From an uncultured Clostridium sp. (lineage in GTDB: Bacteria; Bacillota; Clostridia; TANB77; CAG-508): DNA of 20,922 nucleotides. Positions 1-7,154 of the stretch are shown piece after piece (the stretch's first letter is position 1; every line of letters begins with the position of its first letter). The notes below the pieces were generated by a model that was not told where the DNA came from, did not search any database, and saw only the letters and a program-made list of their open reading frames with translations. The translations under genes and the position numbers were made by a program. The stretch lies in contig USQZ01000031.1 in NCBI GenBank assembly GCA_900556975.1, positions 1 to 20,922 on the forward strand. Direction: 5' to 3'.

Positions 1-54
1 TTATAAGCCCTTTTAGGGCAAGTTCAAACCACGCGTTTTACACGTGGTTATGAT
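1..54 (+). mobile_element. Probable right end of an IS200/IS605-type (tnpB) element
   Basis: Two consecutive small hairpins are visible: GCCC-TTTTA-GGGC (7-19) and AACCACG...CGTGGTT (27-33 with 43-49). From memory, this arrangement of a short GC stem, a spacer reading AGTTCAA and an AACCAC/GTGGTT stem resembles the right ends of tnpB-carrying IS200/IS605-family elements in Firmicutes, where the same region is the 3' part of the omega RNA scaffold. The transposase or tnpB gene would lie to the left of the window. The exact boundary cannot be fixed from one end; I place it shortly after the second stem. It could instead be a plain terminator, but no T-run follows either hairpin. Confidence 0.45.
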
Positions 55-120
55 TCTATATATGAGAGATATATAAATGAAAAAATTGTTGAAAAAGGAT
101 TGATAAAAAAATTGCAGTAA
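52..120 (+). pseudogene. 3' tail of an unidentified reading frame next to the IS end
   Basis: A frame open from the stop codon at 4-6 runs through the hairpins and ends at TAA 118-120. The part after the second hairpin reads DSIYERYINEKIVEKGLIKKLQ, a lysine- and glutamate-rich, coding-like carboxyl end with no start of its own. I read it as the remnant of a gene interrupted by the element on its left. The peptide is too short to assign to a family, and a chance open frame in AT-rich DNA is possible. Confidence 0.3.
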
Positions 121-165
121 TATAAAATGTGAAAGTGAGTTAAAGCGAAAAATGGAGGAATATAT

Positions 166-693
166 ATGGAAGAGATGTTTGATGTTTTAAATGAATGGGG
201 CGTGTATACTGGTGAAGTTGCTTCTAGAGATAGATGTCATACAGAAGGATTATGGCATAGAGCGGTGTATGGTTTTGTTATAGATAAAAATAAAAATGTT
301 TTATTGCAAAAAAGAAGTGCAAATAAGAAAACATGGCCTAATATGTGGGATGTAACAGTTGGCGGACATGTTGATGCTGGCGAGTTTGGAAGACAAGCTT
401 TAATTAGAGAAGCAAAAGAAGAATTGGGATTAGATATTACTGATGATGAAATAAAATATTTAGTTGGTTCTGCATCTATTGATACAGCTAAGGGAATTAA
501 TAAACATTACAATGAGTGTTATTTAATTTTAAAAGATGTAGATGTATCAGATATAAAATTACAAAAAGAAGAAGTTTCAGAAGTTCGTTATTTTTCTAAA
601 GAAGAAATATTGGAAAGAATAGATAATAATTTAGATGGATTGACTACTAAGACAGGTTCTTGGACTTTCTTAAAGAAATTATTGGAGATGTAA
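166..693 (+). CDS. Nudix hydrolase, isopentenyl-diphosphate isomerase-like subgroup
   Basis: A 175-residue protein with a complete Nudix box GX5EX7REUXEEXGU at about residues 67-89 (GHVDAGE...REAKEELGL), which binds the divalent metal and cleaves nucleoside-diphosphate-X type substrates. The amino-terminal part (LWHRAVYGFVID) and the WPNMWDVTVGGHV segment are typical of the IPP-isomerase-like/YfcD group of Nudix proteins rather than of MutT. The substrate cannot be read from the sequence; activity as a true isomerase is unlikely to be assignable without the group's specific catalytic Cys and Glu. The ATG at 166 follows GGAGGA at 154-159 with good spacing, so the start is secure. It appears monocistronic: promoter-like sequence and a structured RNA follow at once. 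Confidence 0.88.
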   Translation: MEEMFDVLNEWGVYTGEVASRDRCHTEGLWHRAVYGFVIDKNKNVLLQKRSANKKTWPNMWDVTVGGHVDAGEFGRQALIREAKEELGLDITDDEIKYLVGSASIDTAKGINKHYNECYLILKDVDVSDIKLQKEEVSEVRYFSKEEILERIDNNLDGLTTKTGSWTFLKKLLEM

Positions 694-695
694 TA

Positions 696-724
696 TTGAC
701 AAGTGTAGAAAAAACTAATATACT
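696..724 (+). promoter_or_regulatory. Sigma-A promoter for the putative RNA at 731-915
   Basis: TTGACA (696-701), a 17-base spacer and TATACT (719-724) form a near-consensus promoter only three bases after the Nudix stop codon. The expected start of transcription is near 731. No convincing protein gene follows before the terminator at 872-915. A weak alternative reading is a TTG-started 19-codon peptide from 696 behind GGAG, but it overlaps the -35 box. Confidence 0.6.
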
Positions 725-730
725 TATAGC

Positions 731-915
731 TGTCGATTATAGAGAGAATCTGTAACATTCCGAACCAGAAGGAAACTCTATTTTATAGGATTATATGATT
801 TCAGTGCGAATGAATTTAAAACTATAACAGAAGAGTACAGCTAGATGGTGTGTGATGAATAGAAATCATATAATACCAAATATGAAGTGGTTTACTTTGT
901 ATTTGGTATTTTTGT
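731..915 (+). ncRNA. Candidate structured non-coding RNA of about 185 nt, unassigned
   Basis: The segment is bracketed by a near-consensus promoter and an intrinsic terminator and has no credible open frame. Visible helices are: 739-744 with 776-781; inside it TTCC 758-761 with GGAA 771-774, closing a 9-base purine-rich loop; a perfect 13-bp long-range helix ATTATATGATTTC (790-802) with GAAATCATATAAT (862-874); and the terminator stem 872-882 with 900-910. The long helix and the terminator stem share 872-874, so their ends compete. I looked for the signature cores of T-box, SAM, TPP, glycine, lysine, c-di-GMP, ZTP, fluoride and guanidine RNAs and found none. Length is close to 6S RNA, but the branching is not the single long bulged rod of 6S. 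The ABC operon begins 145 bases after the terminator, so a leader role for that operon is possible. Confidence 0.4.
872..915 (+). terminator. Intrinsic terminator of the putative RNA
   Basis: Eleven-base perfect stem AATACCAAATA (872-882) with TATTTGGTATT (900-910), 17-base loop, followed by a T-rich stretch. AT-rich, but long and exact. Confidence 0.7.
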
Positions 916-1019
916 GTTGGAAAAAAGTCAATGCAAATGTAGCCAATTTACGACATAAGCATTTATGAAAGGAGGTTAATAAATTAATTTAAAGTAAAAA
1001 GCTAAATTTTTTTAGAAAG

Positions 1020-1037
1020 AGAAGTAAATGTACTTCT
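1020..1037 (+). promoter_or_regulatory. Small hairpin in the leader of the ABC operon
   Basis: AGAAGTA (1020-1026), loop AATG, TACTTCT (1031-1037) lies about ten bases before the ribosome site AAAGGATGGAG of the ATPase gene. A second Shine-Dalgarno-like AAAGGAGGT at 969-977 has no usable long frame after it. No clear promoter was found between 916 and 1059, so the operon may be expressed by readthrough from the upstream RNA or from a weak promoter. Confidence 0.35.
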
Positions 1038-1059
1038 AACTACTAGAAAGGATGGAGAA

Positions 1060-2031
1060 ATGATTGAATTAGAAAATATTACAAAAACGTACAAGGTTAG
1101 CAAAAGAGATGCAGGAATAAAAAATGCATTTAAGAATTACTTTAAAAGAAATTATGCTGAAGTTAAGGCACTTGAAAATATTTCATTTAAGATTGACGAA
1201 GGAGAAATGGTAGGTTATATTGGACCGAATGGAGCTGGAAAGTCTACCACAATAAAAATAATGTGCGGAATTTTAACACCGGATTCGGGAAGGTGTGTAA
1301 TTAATGGAATGGTGCCGTATGAGGACAGAAAAGAATATGTAAAAAATATTGGCGTAGTGTTCGGAAACAGATCTGGTTTATGGTGGGATGTGCCAGTAGA
1401 GGATTCGTTTGAATTATTAAAAGAGATTTATAACATCCCAGAAGAAAAATATAAAGAGCAAAAAGAGCTTTTGACTGAAATGTTAAATATAAAAGAGATT
1501 ATAAAAACTCCTACAAGACAATTGAGTTTAGGTCAAAGGATGAGATGTGAAATTGCTGCAGCTTTTTTGCATGATCCTAAAATTGTATTTTTGGATGAGC
1601 CTACAATTGGTCTTGATAGTACTTCTAAAATTGCTGTTAGAGATTTTATTAAGAAAATTAATAAGGAAAAGAAAACAACTATAATTCTTACAACACATGA
1701 TACAGGCGATATTGAAGCTTTAACTAAGAGAATTATTTTGATTGGTAAAGGTAATGTTTTGTTAGATGGAAGTTTGAATAGTTTGATGAAAAAATATAAT
1801 AAGAAGATTCTTAATATAAAATATACTGGAAAGCTTCCAACAGATTTTCCAAAAATGAAAATTGTTGAAAAGAGTAAAAATGAAATTAGATTAGAAGTTA
1901 ATGAGAATGAATTGAAGTTGGCAGAGGCAATTAATTTTCTTTCAAATAACTTGAATATTCAAGATTTAGAAATAAAAAATACAAGTATAGACGATGTGGT
2001 TGCGAATCTATATAAAGAATATGAGATATAG
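1060..2031 (+). CDS. ABC exporter ATP-binding subunit (ABC-2/DUF990 permease partner type)
   Basis: A 323-residue ATPase with Walker A GPNGAGKST (55-63), signature LSLGQ (155-159), Walker B IVFLDE (175-180), D-loop GLD and H-loop His213. After the nucleotide-binding domain comes a carboxyl extension of about 90 residues. The segment VFGNRSGLWWDVPVEDSF is characteristic of ATPases that pair with two PF06182 (ABC2_membrane_6) permeases, the group that includes the Synechocystis viologen exporter. In most relatives I recall, the third residue of VFGN is Gln (Q-loop); here it is Asn103. The ATG at 1060 follows GGATGGAG closely. It is the first gene of a tight three-gene operon, with 13 bases to the first permease. 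The exported substrate is unknown; a drug or cationic compound is possible by family analogy only. Confidence 0.92.
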   Translation: MIELENITKTYKVSKRDAGIKNAFKNYFKRNYAEVKALENISFKIDEGEMVGYIGPNGAGKSTTIKIMCGILTPDSGRCVINGMVPYEDRKEYVKNIGVVFGNRSGLWWDVPVEDSFELLKEIYNIPEEKYKEQKELLTEMLNIKEIIKTPTRQLSLGQRMRCEIAAAFLHDPKIVFLDEPTIGLDSTSKIAVRDFIKKINKEKKTTIILTTHDTGDIEALTKRIILIGKGNVLLDGSLNSLMKKYNKKILNIKYTGKLPTDFPKMKIVEKSKNEIRLEVNENELKLAEAINFLSNNLNIQDLEIKNTSIDDVVANLYKEYEI

Positions 2032-2044
2032 GAGGAGCGGATAC

Positions 2045-2869
2045 ATGGAAAATACAATAAATAGTTTAAAGGTCTATATGGCATATTTTAAGATTAAATT
2101 TTTGAATGAGATTCAATATAAAGTTGCGGCAATTGCAGGTGCACTTACTCAATTCGCGTGGGGATTTATGTATATAATGCTATATACAGCTTTTTTGAAA
2201 GAAGGAACAAGCGATTATTCAATATCACAGATGAGTACATATATTTGGCTAAATCAGGCTTTTTTTGCTTTATTTAATATGTGGTCGATTGATAAAGAGA
2301 TATTAGAACAATGTAGAATGGGAACGGTTTCTATGGAACTGGTTAAACCTATTAGCTTGTATAATATTTGGCATTCAAGAACTTTAGGTTCGAAAGCTGC
2401 TAAAGTTTTATTAAGGTCAATACCAATTTTATTAATTTGTAGAATGCCGTTTTTGGGTATTTATAAGATATCACTTCCGGCTAGTTTGAGTGCTTTTATA
2501 TTTTCGATTATTACGCTTGTTTTGTCGGTAGGAATAACTTTGGCTTATTGTATGCTTATGTATATAGTTGTTATGAAAACGGTTTCATCTCAAGGAATTA
2601 GAACGGCTTTTGATTTAGTTTATGATTTTTGTTCGGGAGGATTATTTCCAATTCCTTTTATGCCTGATAATGTTATAAAAGTTTTAAAGTTTACTCCATT
2701 TTATTATACTCAAAATGTTTCTTCTAATATCTATAATGGCTATATTAGTGGGAATAGAAAGATAATTAAGATTATTATGATTCAACTTGTTTGGCTTGTA
2801 CTGATGACTTGGATTGGCAAAAGAATAATGAAAAGACAAATAAGAAAAATTGAGGTAAATGGAGGGTAG
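2045..2869 (+). CDS. ABC-2 type permease subunit 1 (PF06182-like)
   Basis: A 274-residue polytopic membrane protein with about six hydrophobic segments, e.g. around VAAIAGALTQFAWGFMYIML and IITLVLSVGITLAYCMLMYIVV. The motif MGTVSMELVKPISLYNIW, a cytoplasmic loop with a basic/proline stretch after the second membrane segment, and FPIPFMPDNVIKVLKFTPFYY near the end fit the PF06182 permease family. The frame is open from 1994, but the GGAGGAG site at 2031-2037, which begins in the stop codon of the ATPase gene, places the start at ATG 2045. It should form one half of a heterodimeric transmembrane channel with the next gene product. Confidence 0.85.
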   Translation: MENTINSLKVYMAYFKIKFLNEIQYKVAAIAGALTQFAWGFMYIMLYTAFLKEGTSDYSISQMSTYIWLNQAFFALFNMWSIDKEILEQCRMGTVSMELVKPISLYNIWHSRTLGSKAAKVLLRSIPILLICRMPFLGIYKISLPASLSAFIFSIITLVLSVGITLAYCMLMYIVVMKTVSSQGIRTAFDLVYDFCSGGLFPIPFMPDNVIKVLKFTPFYYTQNVSSNIYNGYISGNRKIIKIIMIQLVWLVLMTWIGKRIMKRQIRKIEVNGG

Positions 2870-2875
2870 TAGTTT

Positions 2876-3652
2876 ATGAAATTATATTTAAAATATTTAA
2901 TAATGCAATTAAAGTCTGATTTGGAGTATAGGAAATCATTTGTTATTTCAGTTGTTTCTAAAACCGCTTCTTCAATTTTTGCTTTTATTTCAATTTTCTT
3001 TTTATTTGATAAATTTGGAAGTGTTGACGGATACTCTTTTCAAGATGTTTTAATTTGTTTTGTTATGGCTTTTCTAGGTTTTTCTCTTGCAGAATGTTTT
3101 TTTAGAAGCTTTGATCATTTTGATAGGTTAATTTCAAATGGAGAGTTTGATAGAATTTTAGTAAGACCTAGAAATATAATATTACAGGTATTAGGCTCCG
3201 AAATTGAGTTTGACAGAATAGGGAGAAGTATGGTGGCTATTGTAATATTTGTGATTTTGCTTGTTAAAAATCCAATGTTATTACAGATTGATAAATTGGT
3301 TACTTTGTTTTTGATAATTATTTGTACGATTGTAATTTATTCTGCTTTATTTGTTATGAAAGCAGGAATTACATTTTTTACAATACAGGGACTTGAAATA
3401 ATGAATATTTTTACTGATGGGGCAAGGGATTTAACGCAATATCCACTTAATATTTATCATGAATGGGTTAGAAAATTTTTTACATATATATTGCCTTTGG
3501 CATTTGTTAATTATTATCCGCTTCTATATGTAATTGGAAGAACTGAAAATAAATTATATATGTTTACACCTTTTGTAGCGCTTTTATTTGTTATTCCATG
3601 TTATCTAGTGTGGAGAATAGGATTGAAAAGATATAAGTCAATCGGTTCATAA
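2876..3652 (+). CDS. ABC-2 type permease subunit 2 (PF06182-like)
   Basis: A 258-residue membrane protein with about six hydrophobic segments. The loop ISNGEFDRILVRPRNIILQVL is the counterpart of the GTVSMELVKPIS loop in the preceding permease, and YPLNIYHEWVRKFFTYILPLAFVNYYP is the typical late segment of the second subunit in this family. It starts 6 bases after the preceding stop, behind GGAGGG at 2861-2866. Two distinct permeases plus one ATPase make a full exporter. No terminator is obvious after the stop; the next promoter begins 11 bases later. Confidence 0.85.
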   Translation: MKLYLKYLIMQLKSDLEYRKSFVISVVSKTASSIFAFISIFFLFDKFGSVDGYSFQDVLICFVMAFLGFSLAECFFRSFDHFDRLISNGEFDRILVRPRNIILQVLGSEIEFDRIGRSMVAIVIFVILLVKNPMLLQIDKLVTLFLIIICTIVIYSALFVMKAGITFFTIQGLEIMNIFTDGARDLTQYPLNIYHEWVRKFFTYILPLAFVNYYPLLYVIGRTENKLYMFTPFVALLFVIPCYLVWRIGLKRYKSIGS

Positions 3653-3663
3653 ATAGTGTTATG

Positions 3664-3692
3664 TTGACGATATTATGTAAATGAGGTATAAT
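3664..3692 (+). promoter_or_regulatory. Sigma-A promoter of the BtaA-like gene
   Basis: TTGACG (3664-3669), exactly 17 bases, TATAAT (3687-3692). The leader to the ATG at 3748 is about 50 bases, with AGAAAGGA as ribosome site. One of the best promoter matches in the window. Confidence 0.75.
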
Positions 3693-3747
3693 AGCAGAAG
3701 CAACTGTTAACGATTTTGAACTATTATTATAGTAGAAAGGAAAAAAT

Positions 3748-4761
3748 ATGCTTAAAGTTTTAAAAAATCGGACACTTGATGAGTTAGTAAATTGCTTTTA
3801 TACTTCTAAGAAGAGAGCTGCAGCATTAGCAGAGGATGACGTTACATCATTATATGCCGAGATGGCACCACTTATTGCATCAAACGAAACCAATTCTTAT
3901 ATGAAACAGGTTATAAAGGATGGTGATAGTGTACTTGCGATTGCTGGTGCGTTTGATCATTTAGCCGATATGGTTTTACACGGGGCTAAAAATATCATGG
4001 CAGTTGATGTAAACGAGTTACAGTTTCCTATATGTTGGTTGAAGTATTGGAGCTTCCGTTTTTTTACTTCGTGCAGAGATTACATGGATTTTATCTTGGA
4101 TCCTACGAGTAAAAAAATGCTGGATGCTTATATTATGAAATCTGTATTGGATTTTGCTCCAGATGGAGTTATGAAAGAGTTCTGGGAGAGAGTCTATGAG
4201 CGGACTTCGCCAATAGAAATAAGAAGAAATTATTTGTATGGTGAGCAGAAGTTCATTGGCTCATTTGAGAGCAGAGAGATGAATTATCAGTATTACCGAA
4301 AAGACAACTTCACTAAAGTTAAGAAAAATTTGGACTCTATTTGCATCTATTTACAGAATTCTAATATTTTTGATATTGACTTCTGCGGTAACTTCGATGT
4401 GGTGCATTTATCCAATATTCATAACTTTATGAGTGAGTCTTTTACTTGCAGCAAGTTGAAAGCACTTCATGATAAGCTCAAGCCGGGAGCTAAGGTAATT
4501 ATTTATTGTATGGGTATGAGAAAATGCTGGTTTGACATTGCCAAAAAAGGCGGAACAATTTTGCCTATGGATGATTTAAACTGGGAGTTTATGAACGAAC
4601 AGATTTTTATCAGTGTGCAGAACCAGATCGTAACAACAATAAATATTTACCGGAGCATGCTTGAACTCTTTGACAGCGTCGAAGTGATTGAAGTTAAGAC
4701 CAGCAAAGGAATGGTTATGTACAATACAGGTACAGATTGTGTTATGGTTTTGACTAAATAA
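3748..4761 (+). CDS. SAM-dependent transferase resembling BtaA (DUF3419)
   Basis: A 337-residue protein with a Rossmann-like SAM-binding segment: DSVLAIAGAFDHLADMVLHG then AKNIMAVDVNELQ (about residues 60-92) and a later FDVVHLSNIHNF strand-loop (about 216-227). The VDVN-x-x-Q motif and layout resemble BtaA, the S-adenosylmethionine:diacylglycerol 3-amino-3-carboxypropyl transferase of betaine-lipid synthesis (DUF3419), which transfers the aminocarboxypropyl group rather than methyl. No BtaB-like partner is nearby, so lipid synthesis is not implied; another aminocarboxypropyl or methyl transfer is equally possible. The gene has its own strong promoter and a GC-rich terminator, and uses many more G/C-ending codons (CAG, ATC, GAC, CGG) than its neighbours, which suggests horizontal acquisition. 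Confidence 0.6.
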   Translation: MLKVLKNRTLDELVNCFYTSKKRAAALAEDDVTSLYAEMAPLIASNETNSYMKQVIKDGDSVLAIAGAFDHLADMVLHGAKNIMAVDVNELQFPICWLKYWSFRFFTSCRDYMDFILDPTSKKMLDAYIMKSVLDFAPDGVMKEFWERVYERTSPIEIRRNYLYGEQKFIGSFESREMNYQYYRKDNFTKVKKNLDSICIYLQNSNIFDIDFCGNFDVVHLSNIHNFMSESFTCSKLKALHDKLKPGAKVIIYCMGMRKCWFDIAKKGGTILPMDDLNWEFMNEQIFISVQNQIVTTINIYRSMLELFDSVEVIEVKTSKGMVMYNTGTDCVMVLTK

Positions 4762-4775
4762 CTTGGCATGTATAT

Positions 4776-4801
4776 GGCGGGGAGAAATCCCCGCCTTTTT
4801 C
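4776..4801 (+). terminator. Strong intrinsic terminator
   Basis: GGCGGGGA (4776-4783), GAAA tetraloop, TCCCCGCC (4788-4795), then a T-run. Far more GC-rich than the terminators of the neighbouring AT-rich genes; it closes the BtaA-like unit. Confidence 0.93.
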
Positions 4802-4824
4802 TGTCTTTACAGAAATTCGTATTA

Positions 4825-4854
4825 TTGACAGTATACCTCTATAGGGTGTATACT
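4825..4854 (+). promoter_or_regulatory. Promoter with an embedded dyad, possible Rrf2/IscR-type operator
   Basis: TTGACA (4825-4830), an 18-base spacer and TATACT (4849-4854). The spacer carries GTATACC...GGTGTATAC: the hexamer GTATAC occurs at 4831-4836 and 4848-4853, with ACC and GGT facing each other around CTATAG. The second half-site overlaps the -10 box, a typical repressor position. Because the downstream genes handle sulfur and Fe-S chemistry, an Rrf2-family repressor (IscR/CymR-like) is a reasonable guess; no such regulator gene is in the window. Confidence 0.5.
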
Positions 4855-4903
4855 TTATAATTGCAATGATTAGAATATTATATTTATTTTTTGAGAGGAT
4901 TAT

Positions 4904-6046
4904 ATGAAGGATTATTTATATTTAGATTATGCAGCTAATACACCTGTTGATACGGATGTACTAAAAACTTTTAATGATGCAACATTAAAGTATTTTGCTA
5001 ATCCTAATGCAACTCATGGTTTAGGTGTTGAGGTTAATTATAAAATAAATGAAACAACAGATAGAATAATAGATTTATTAAAAAGAAATACAAGTTTAGA
5101 TGATGATATGGAAATAGTATATACATCAGGTTCTAGTGAATCAAATAATCTTGCAATTAAAGGTGTAGCTCAAACATATAAGGAAAACGGAAAACATATT
5201 ATTTCAACTTTTTTGGAACATTCATCAGTTAGTAGTCCACTTTCATATTTGAAGGAACAGGGCTATGAAATCGATATTGTGGGAATAACTAGTGATGGTA
5301 GAGTTGATTTAGAAGAGTTAAAACGTTTGATTAGAGATGATACGATATTAGTTTCTGTTTGCTATGTAGATAGTGAAGTCGGAAATGTTCAACCAATCAG
5401 AGAGATTGCTGAATTGGTAAGCAAATATCCAAATTGTTTTTTACATGTTGATGCTACTCAAGCAGTTGGAAAAACAGAGGTTGATTTTAGTGGCATTGAT
5501 TTAATTTCTTTTGCTCCTCATAAATTTAATGGATTAAATGGTTTTGGAGGTTTGCTTAAAAAGAAAGATATGGTATTAGAACCTTTAATAAATGGCGGAG
5601 CTAGTACAACTATTTATAGAAGTGGAACACCTGTTATAGGGCAAATATGTGCTCTTGAAAGGGCTTTAGAATTAACTTTCAATAATTTTAAAAAAAGATA
5701 TGAGTATGTAAATAAATTAAATGAAAAACTAAGAAGCAAATTATTAAGTTATGATAATGTGAAAATAAATACGGTTTCTAAAAATAACCCATATATTTTG
5801 AATGTGAGTGTAAATGGAATTAAGGCTGCTGATTTTAAAAAGAAATTAGAAGAATATGGAGTTTGTATTTCTATAAAGTCAGCATGTACGGTAACTATTA
5901 CTCCATCTAGAATTGTTATGTCAATGACTCATGATAGAAAAAGAGCTTTTGCTTCGTGGAGAATTAGTTTAAGTCATTTGGTAGCAGAGGAAGATATAGA
6001 TAAATTTTTAGAGATTTTTGATAAATGTTATAAAGAAATGATGTAA
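4904..6046 (+). CDS. Cysteine desulfurase (NifS/IscS family)
   Basis: A 380-residue PLP-dependent class V aminotransferase that removes sulfur from cysteine as an enzyme-bound persulfide. Visible features are the amino-terminal LDYAANTP, the cofactor region TSGSSESNNLAIKG (74-87), His106 in EHSS, Asp183 in HVDATQAVGK, the Schiff-base Lys207 in SFAPHKFNG, and the catalytic Cys328 in KSACTVTITPS, with a loop of IscS-like length following. It starts at ATG 4904 behind GAGAGG. The next gene, a TtcA-type tRNA thiolase, begins 15 bases downstream, so this enzyme probably is its dedicated sulfur donor rather than a general Fe-S assembly enzyme; no iscU-like scaffold gene is adjacent. Confidence 0.92.
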   Translation: MKDYLYLDYAANTPVDTDVLKTFNDATLKYFANPNATHGLGVEVNYKINETTDRIIDLLKRNTSLDDDMEIVYTSGSSESNNLAIKGVAQTYKENGKHIISTFLEHSSVSSPLSYLKEQGYEIDIVGITSDGRVDLEELKRLIRDDTILVSVCYVDSEVGNVQPIREIAELVSKYPNCFLHVDATQAVGKTEVDFSGIDLISFAPHKFNGLNGFGGLLKKKDMVLEPLINGGASTTIYRSGTPVIGQICALERALELTFNNFKKRYEYVNKLNEKLRSKLLSYDNVKINTVSKNNPYILNVSVNGIKAADFKKKLEEYGVCISIKSACTVTITPSRIVMSMTHDRKRAFASWRISLSHLVAEEDIDKFLEIFDKCYKEMM

Positions 6047-6061
6047 AGAAAGAGGTTTTGT

Positions 6062-6922
6062 ATGGAAAGATATGAAGAGATTGAAAAGTCAATAATTACT
6101 ACATATCGTAAAGGAATATGGGGAAAGTTCATAAAAGGTATTAAAGAATTCAATATGGTTGAAGATGGAGATAAAATCGCTGTTTGTATTTCTGGTGGAA
6201 AAGATTCAATGCTTTTAGCTAAGTGCATGCAAGAATTGAAGAAACATAGAAAAGTAAATTTTGAACTTGTATTTTTAGTAATGGATCCCGGGTACAATCC
6301 TATAAATAGACAAAAGGTTATTAATAATGCTAAGCTACTTAATGTTCCTATTACTATGTTTGATACTGATATTTTTGCATCTGTAGAGAGAATTGATGAT
6401 CATCCTTGTTATATATGTGCTAGAATGAGAAGAGGTTATTTATATAGAAAAGCTCAAGAGCTTGGATGCAATAAGATTGCACTTGGTCATCATTTTGATG
6501 ATGTTATTGAAACTATTATGATGGGGATGTTATATGGTGCACAAACTCAAACAATGATGCCTAAATTGTATAGTACTTCTCATAAAGGTATGCAACTTAT
6601 TCGTCCTTTGTATTATGTTAAAGAAGCGGATATTATAAAATGGAGAGAAAGAAATGATTTGCATTTTATTCAATGTGCTTGTAGGTTTACTGAACATTGT
6701 ACAATGTGTGATAATGGTGGTGGAGGCTCTAAAAGAGAAGAAATGAAAAAGCTTATTAAACAGCTTCGTAGTGTTTATGATAATGTTGATATGAATATTT
6801 ATAACAGTACAAAAAACGTTAATTTAAATACAATTATTTCATATATTAAAGATGGTGAGGTTCATAGTTTTATGGACAATTATGATGAAGAAGGTTTGAA
6901 AAAGCAAGAAAAATTGGATTAA
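6062..6922 (+). CDS. TtcA-family PP-loop tRNA-thiolating enzyme
   Basis: A 286-residue ATP-pyrophosphatase. The PP-loop SGGKDS is at 44-49, GHHFDD at 142-147 is the second ATP-site motif, and Cys116/Cys119 (CYIC) form the first cysteine pair. TtcA of E. coli makes 2-thiocytidine-32 in tRNA, using an Fe-S cluster held by a CXXC pair and a third cysteine. Here a second cysteine-rich patch (Cys205, 207, 213, 216 in QCACRFTEHCTMC) supplies the third ligand and several extra thiols. It lies in an operon 15 bases after a cysteine desulfurase, with AAAGAGG as ribosome site. The exact tRNA position modified cannot be deduced; a related TtcA-like sulfur transferase on another substrate is the alternative. 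Confidence 0.85.
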   Translation: MERYEEIEKSIITTYRKGIWGKFIKGIKEFNMVEDGDKIAVCISGGKDSMLLAKCMQELKKHRKVNFELVFLVMDPGYNPINRQKVINNAKLLNVPITMFDTDIFASVERIDDHPCYICARMRRGYLYRKAQELGCNKIALGHHFDDVIETIMMGMLYGAQTQTMMPKLYSTSHKGMQLIRPLYYVKEADIIKWRERNDLHFIQCACRFTEHCTMCDNGGGGSKREEMKKLIKQLRSVYDNVDMNIYNSTKNVNLNTIISYIKDGEVHSFMDNYDEEGLKKQEKLD

Positions 6923-7009
6923 GGAAATATTTTTACTGTGTGTCATATTGCGAAAAGTAACAAATAATTATCTCTGAGCATAACTTAAGTGGGATATATA
7001 AAATTAATT

Positions 7010-7063
7010 AAAGATTTTTGATATTTTTTTTATAGAAAATAATGTCAAAAATCTTTTCTTTTT
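7010..7063 (+). terminator. Intrinsic terminator of the desulfurase/TtcA operon
   Basis: Twelve-base perfect stem AAAGATTTTTGA (7010-7021) with TCAAAAATCTTT (7045-7056), 23-base AT-rich loop, followed by TCTTTTT. Nothing else is recognised in 6923-7009. Confidence 0.8.
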
Positions 7064-7118
7064 GCTCGAATGTAAGAAAAGACGATATATGTGATTTTTT
7101 TGTATTTTTATTTTTCTT

Positions 7119-7154
7119 ATGCTATAATGCTTAATGTTACTGAAAGGAGGGGGT
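7119..7154 (+). promoter_or_regulatory. Extended -10 promoter and ribosome site of the TetR gene
   Basis: TGCTATAAT (7120-7128) is an extended -10 element; the -35 region is only a T-rich tract. Transcription would start near 7135, so the ATG at 7134 cannot be used; the purine-rich AAAGGAGGGGG at 7143-7153 serves the ATG at 7155. Confidence 0.6.

Noticed and set aside
727..843. TAGCTGT (727-733) and ACAGCTA (837-843) with the helix 790-802/862-874 would make a pseudoknot.
   Set aside because: The predicted transcription start is near 731, so most of the first strand would not be in the RNA; with seven bases it may be chance.
1994..2044. Upstream start for the first permease, overlapping the ATPase gene.
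   Set aside because: There is no ribosome site before 1994, while GGAGGAG at 2031-2037 serves ATG 2045 at the correct distance.
6028..6297. Minus-strand open frame of 89 codons across the desulfurase/TtcA junction.
   Set aside because: It is antisense to two strongly recognised genes, has no ribosome site and no protein-family features.
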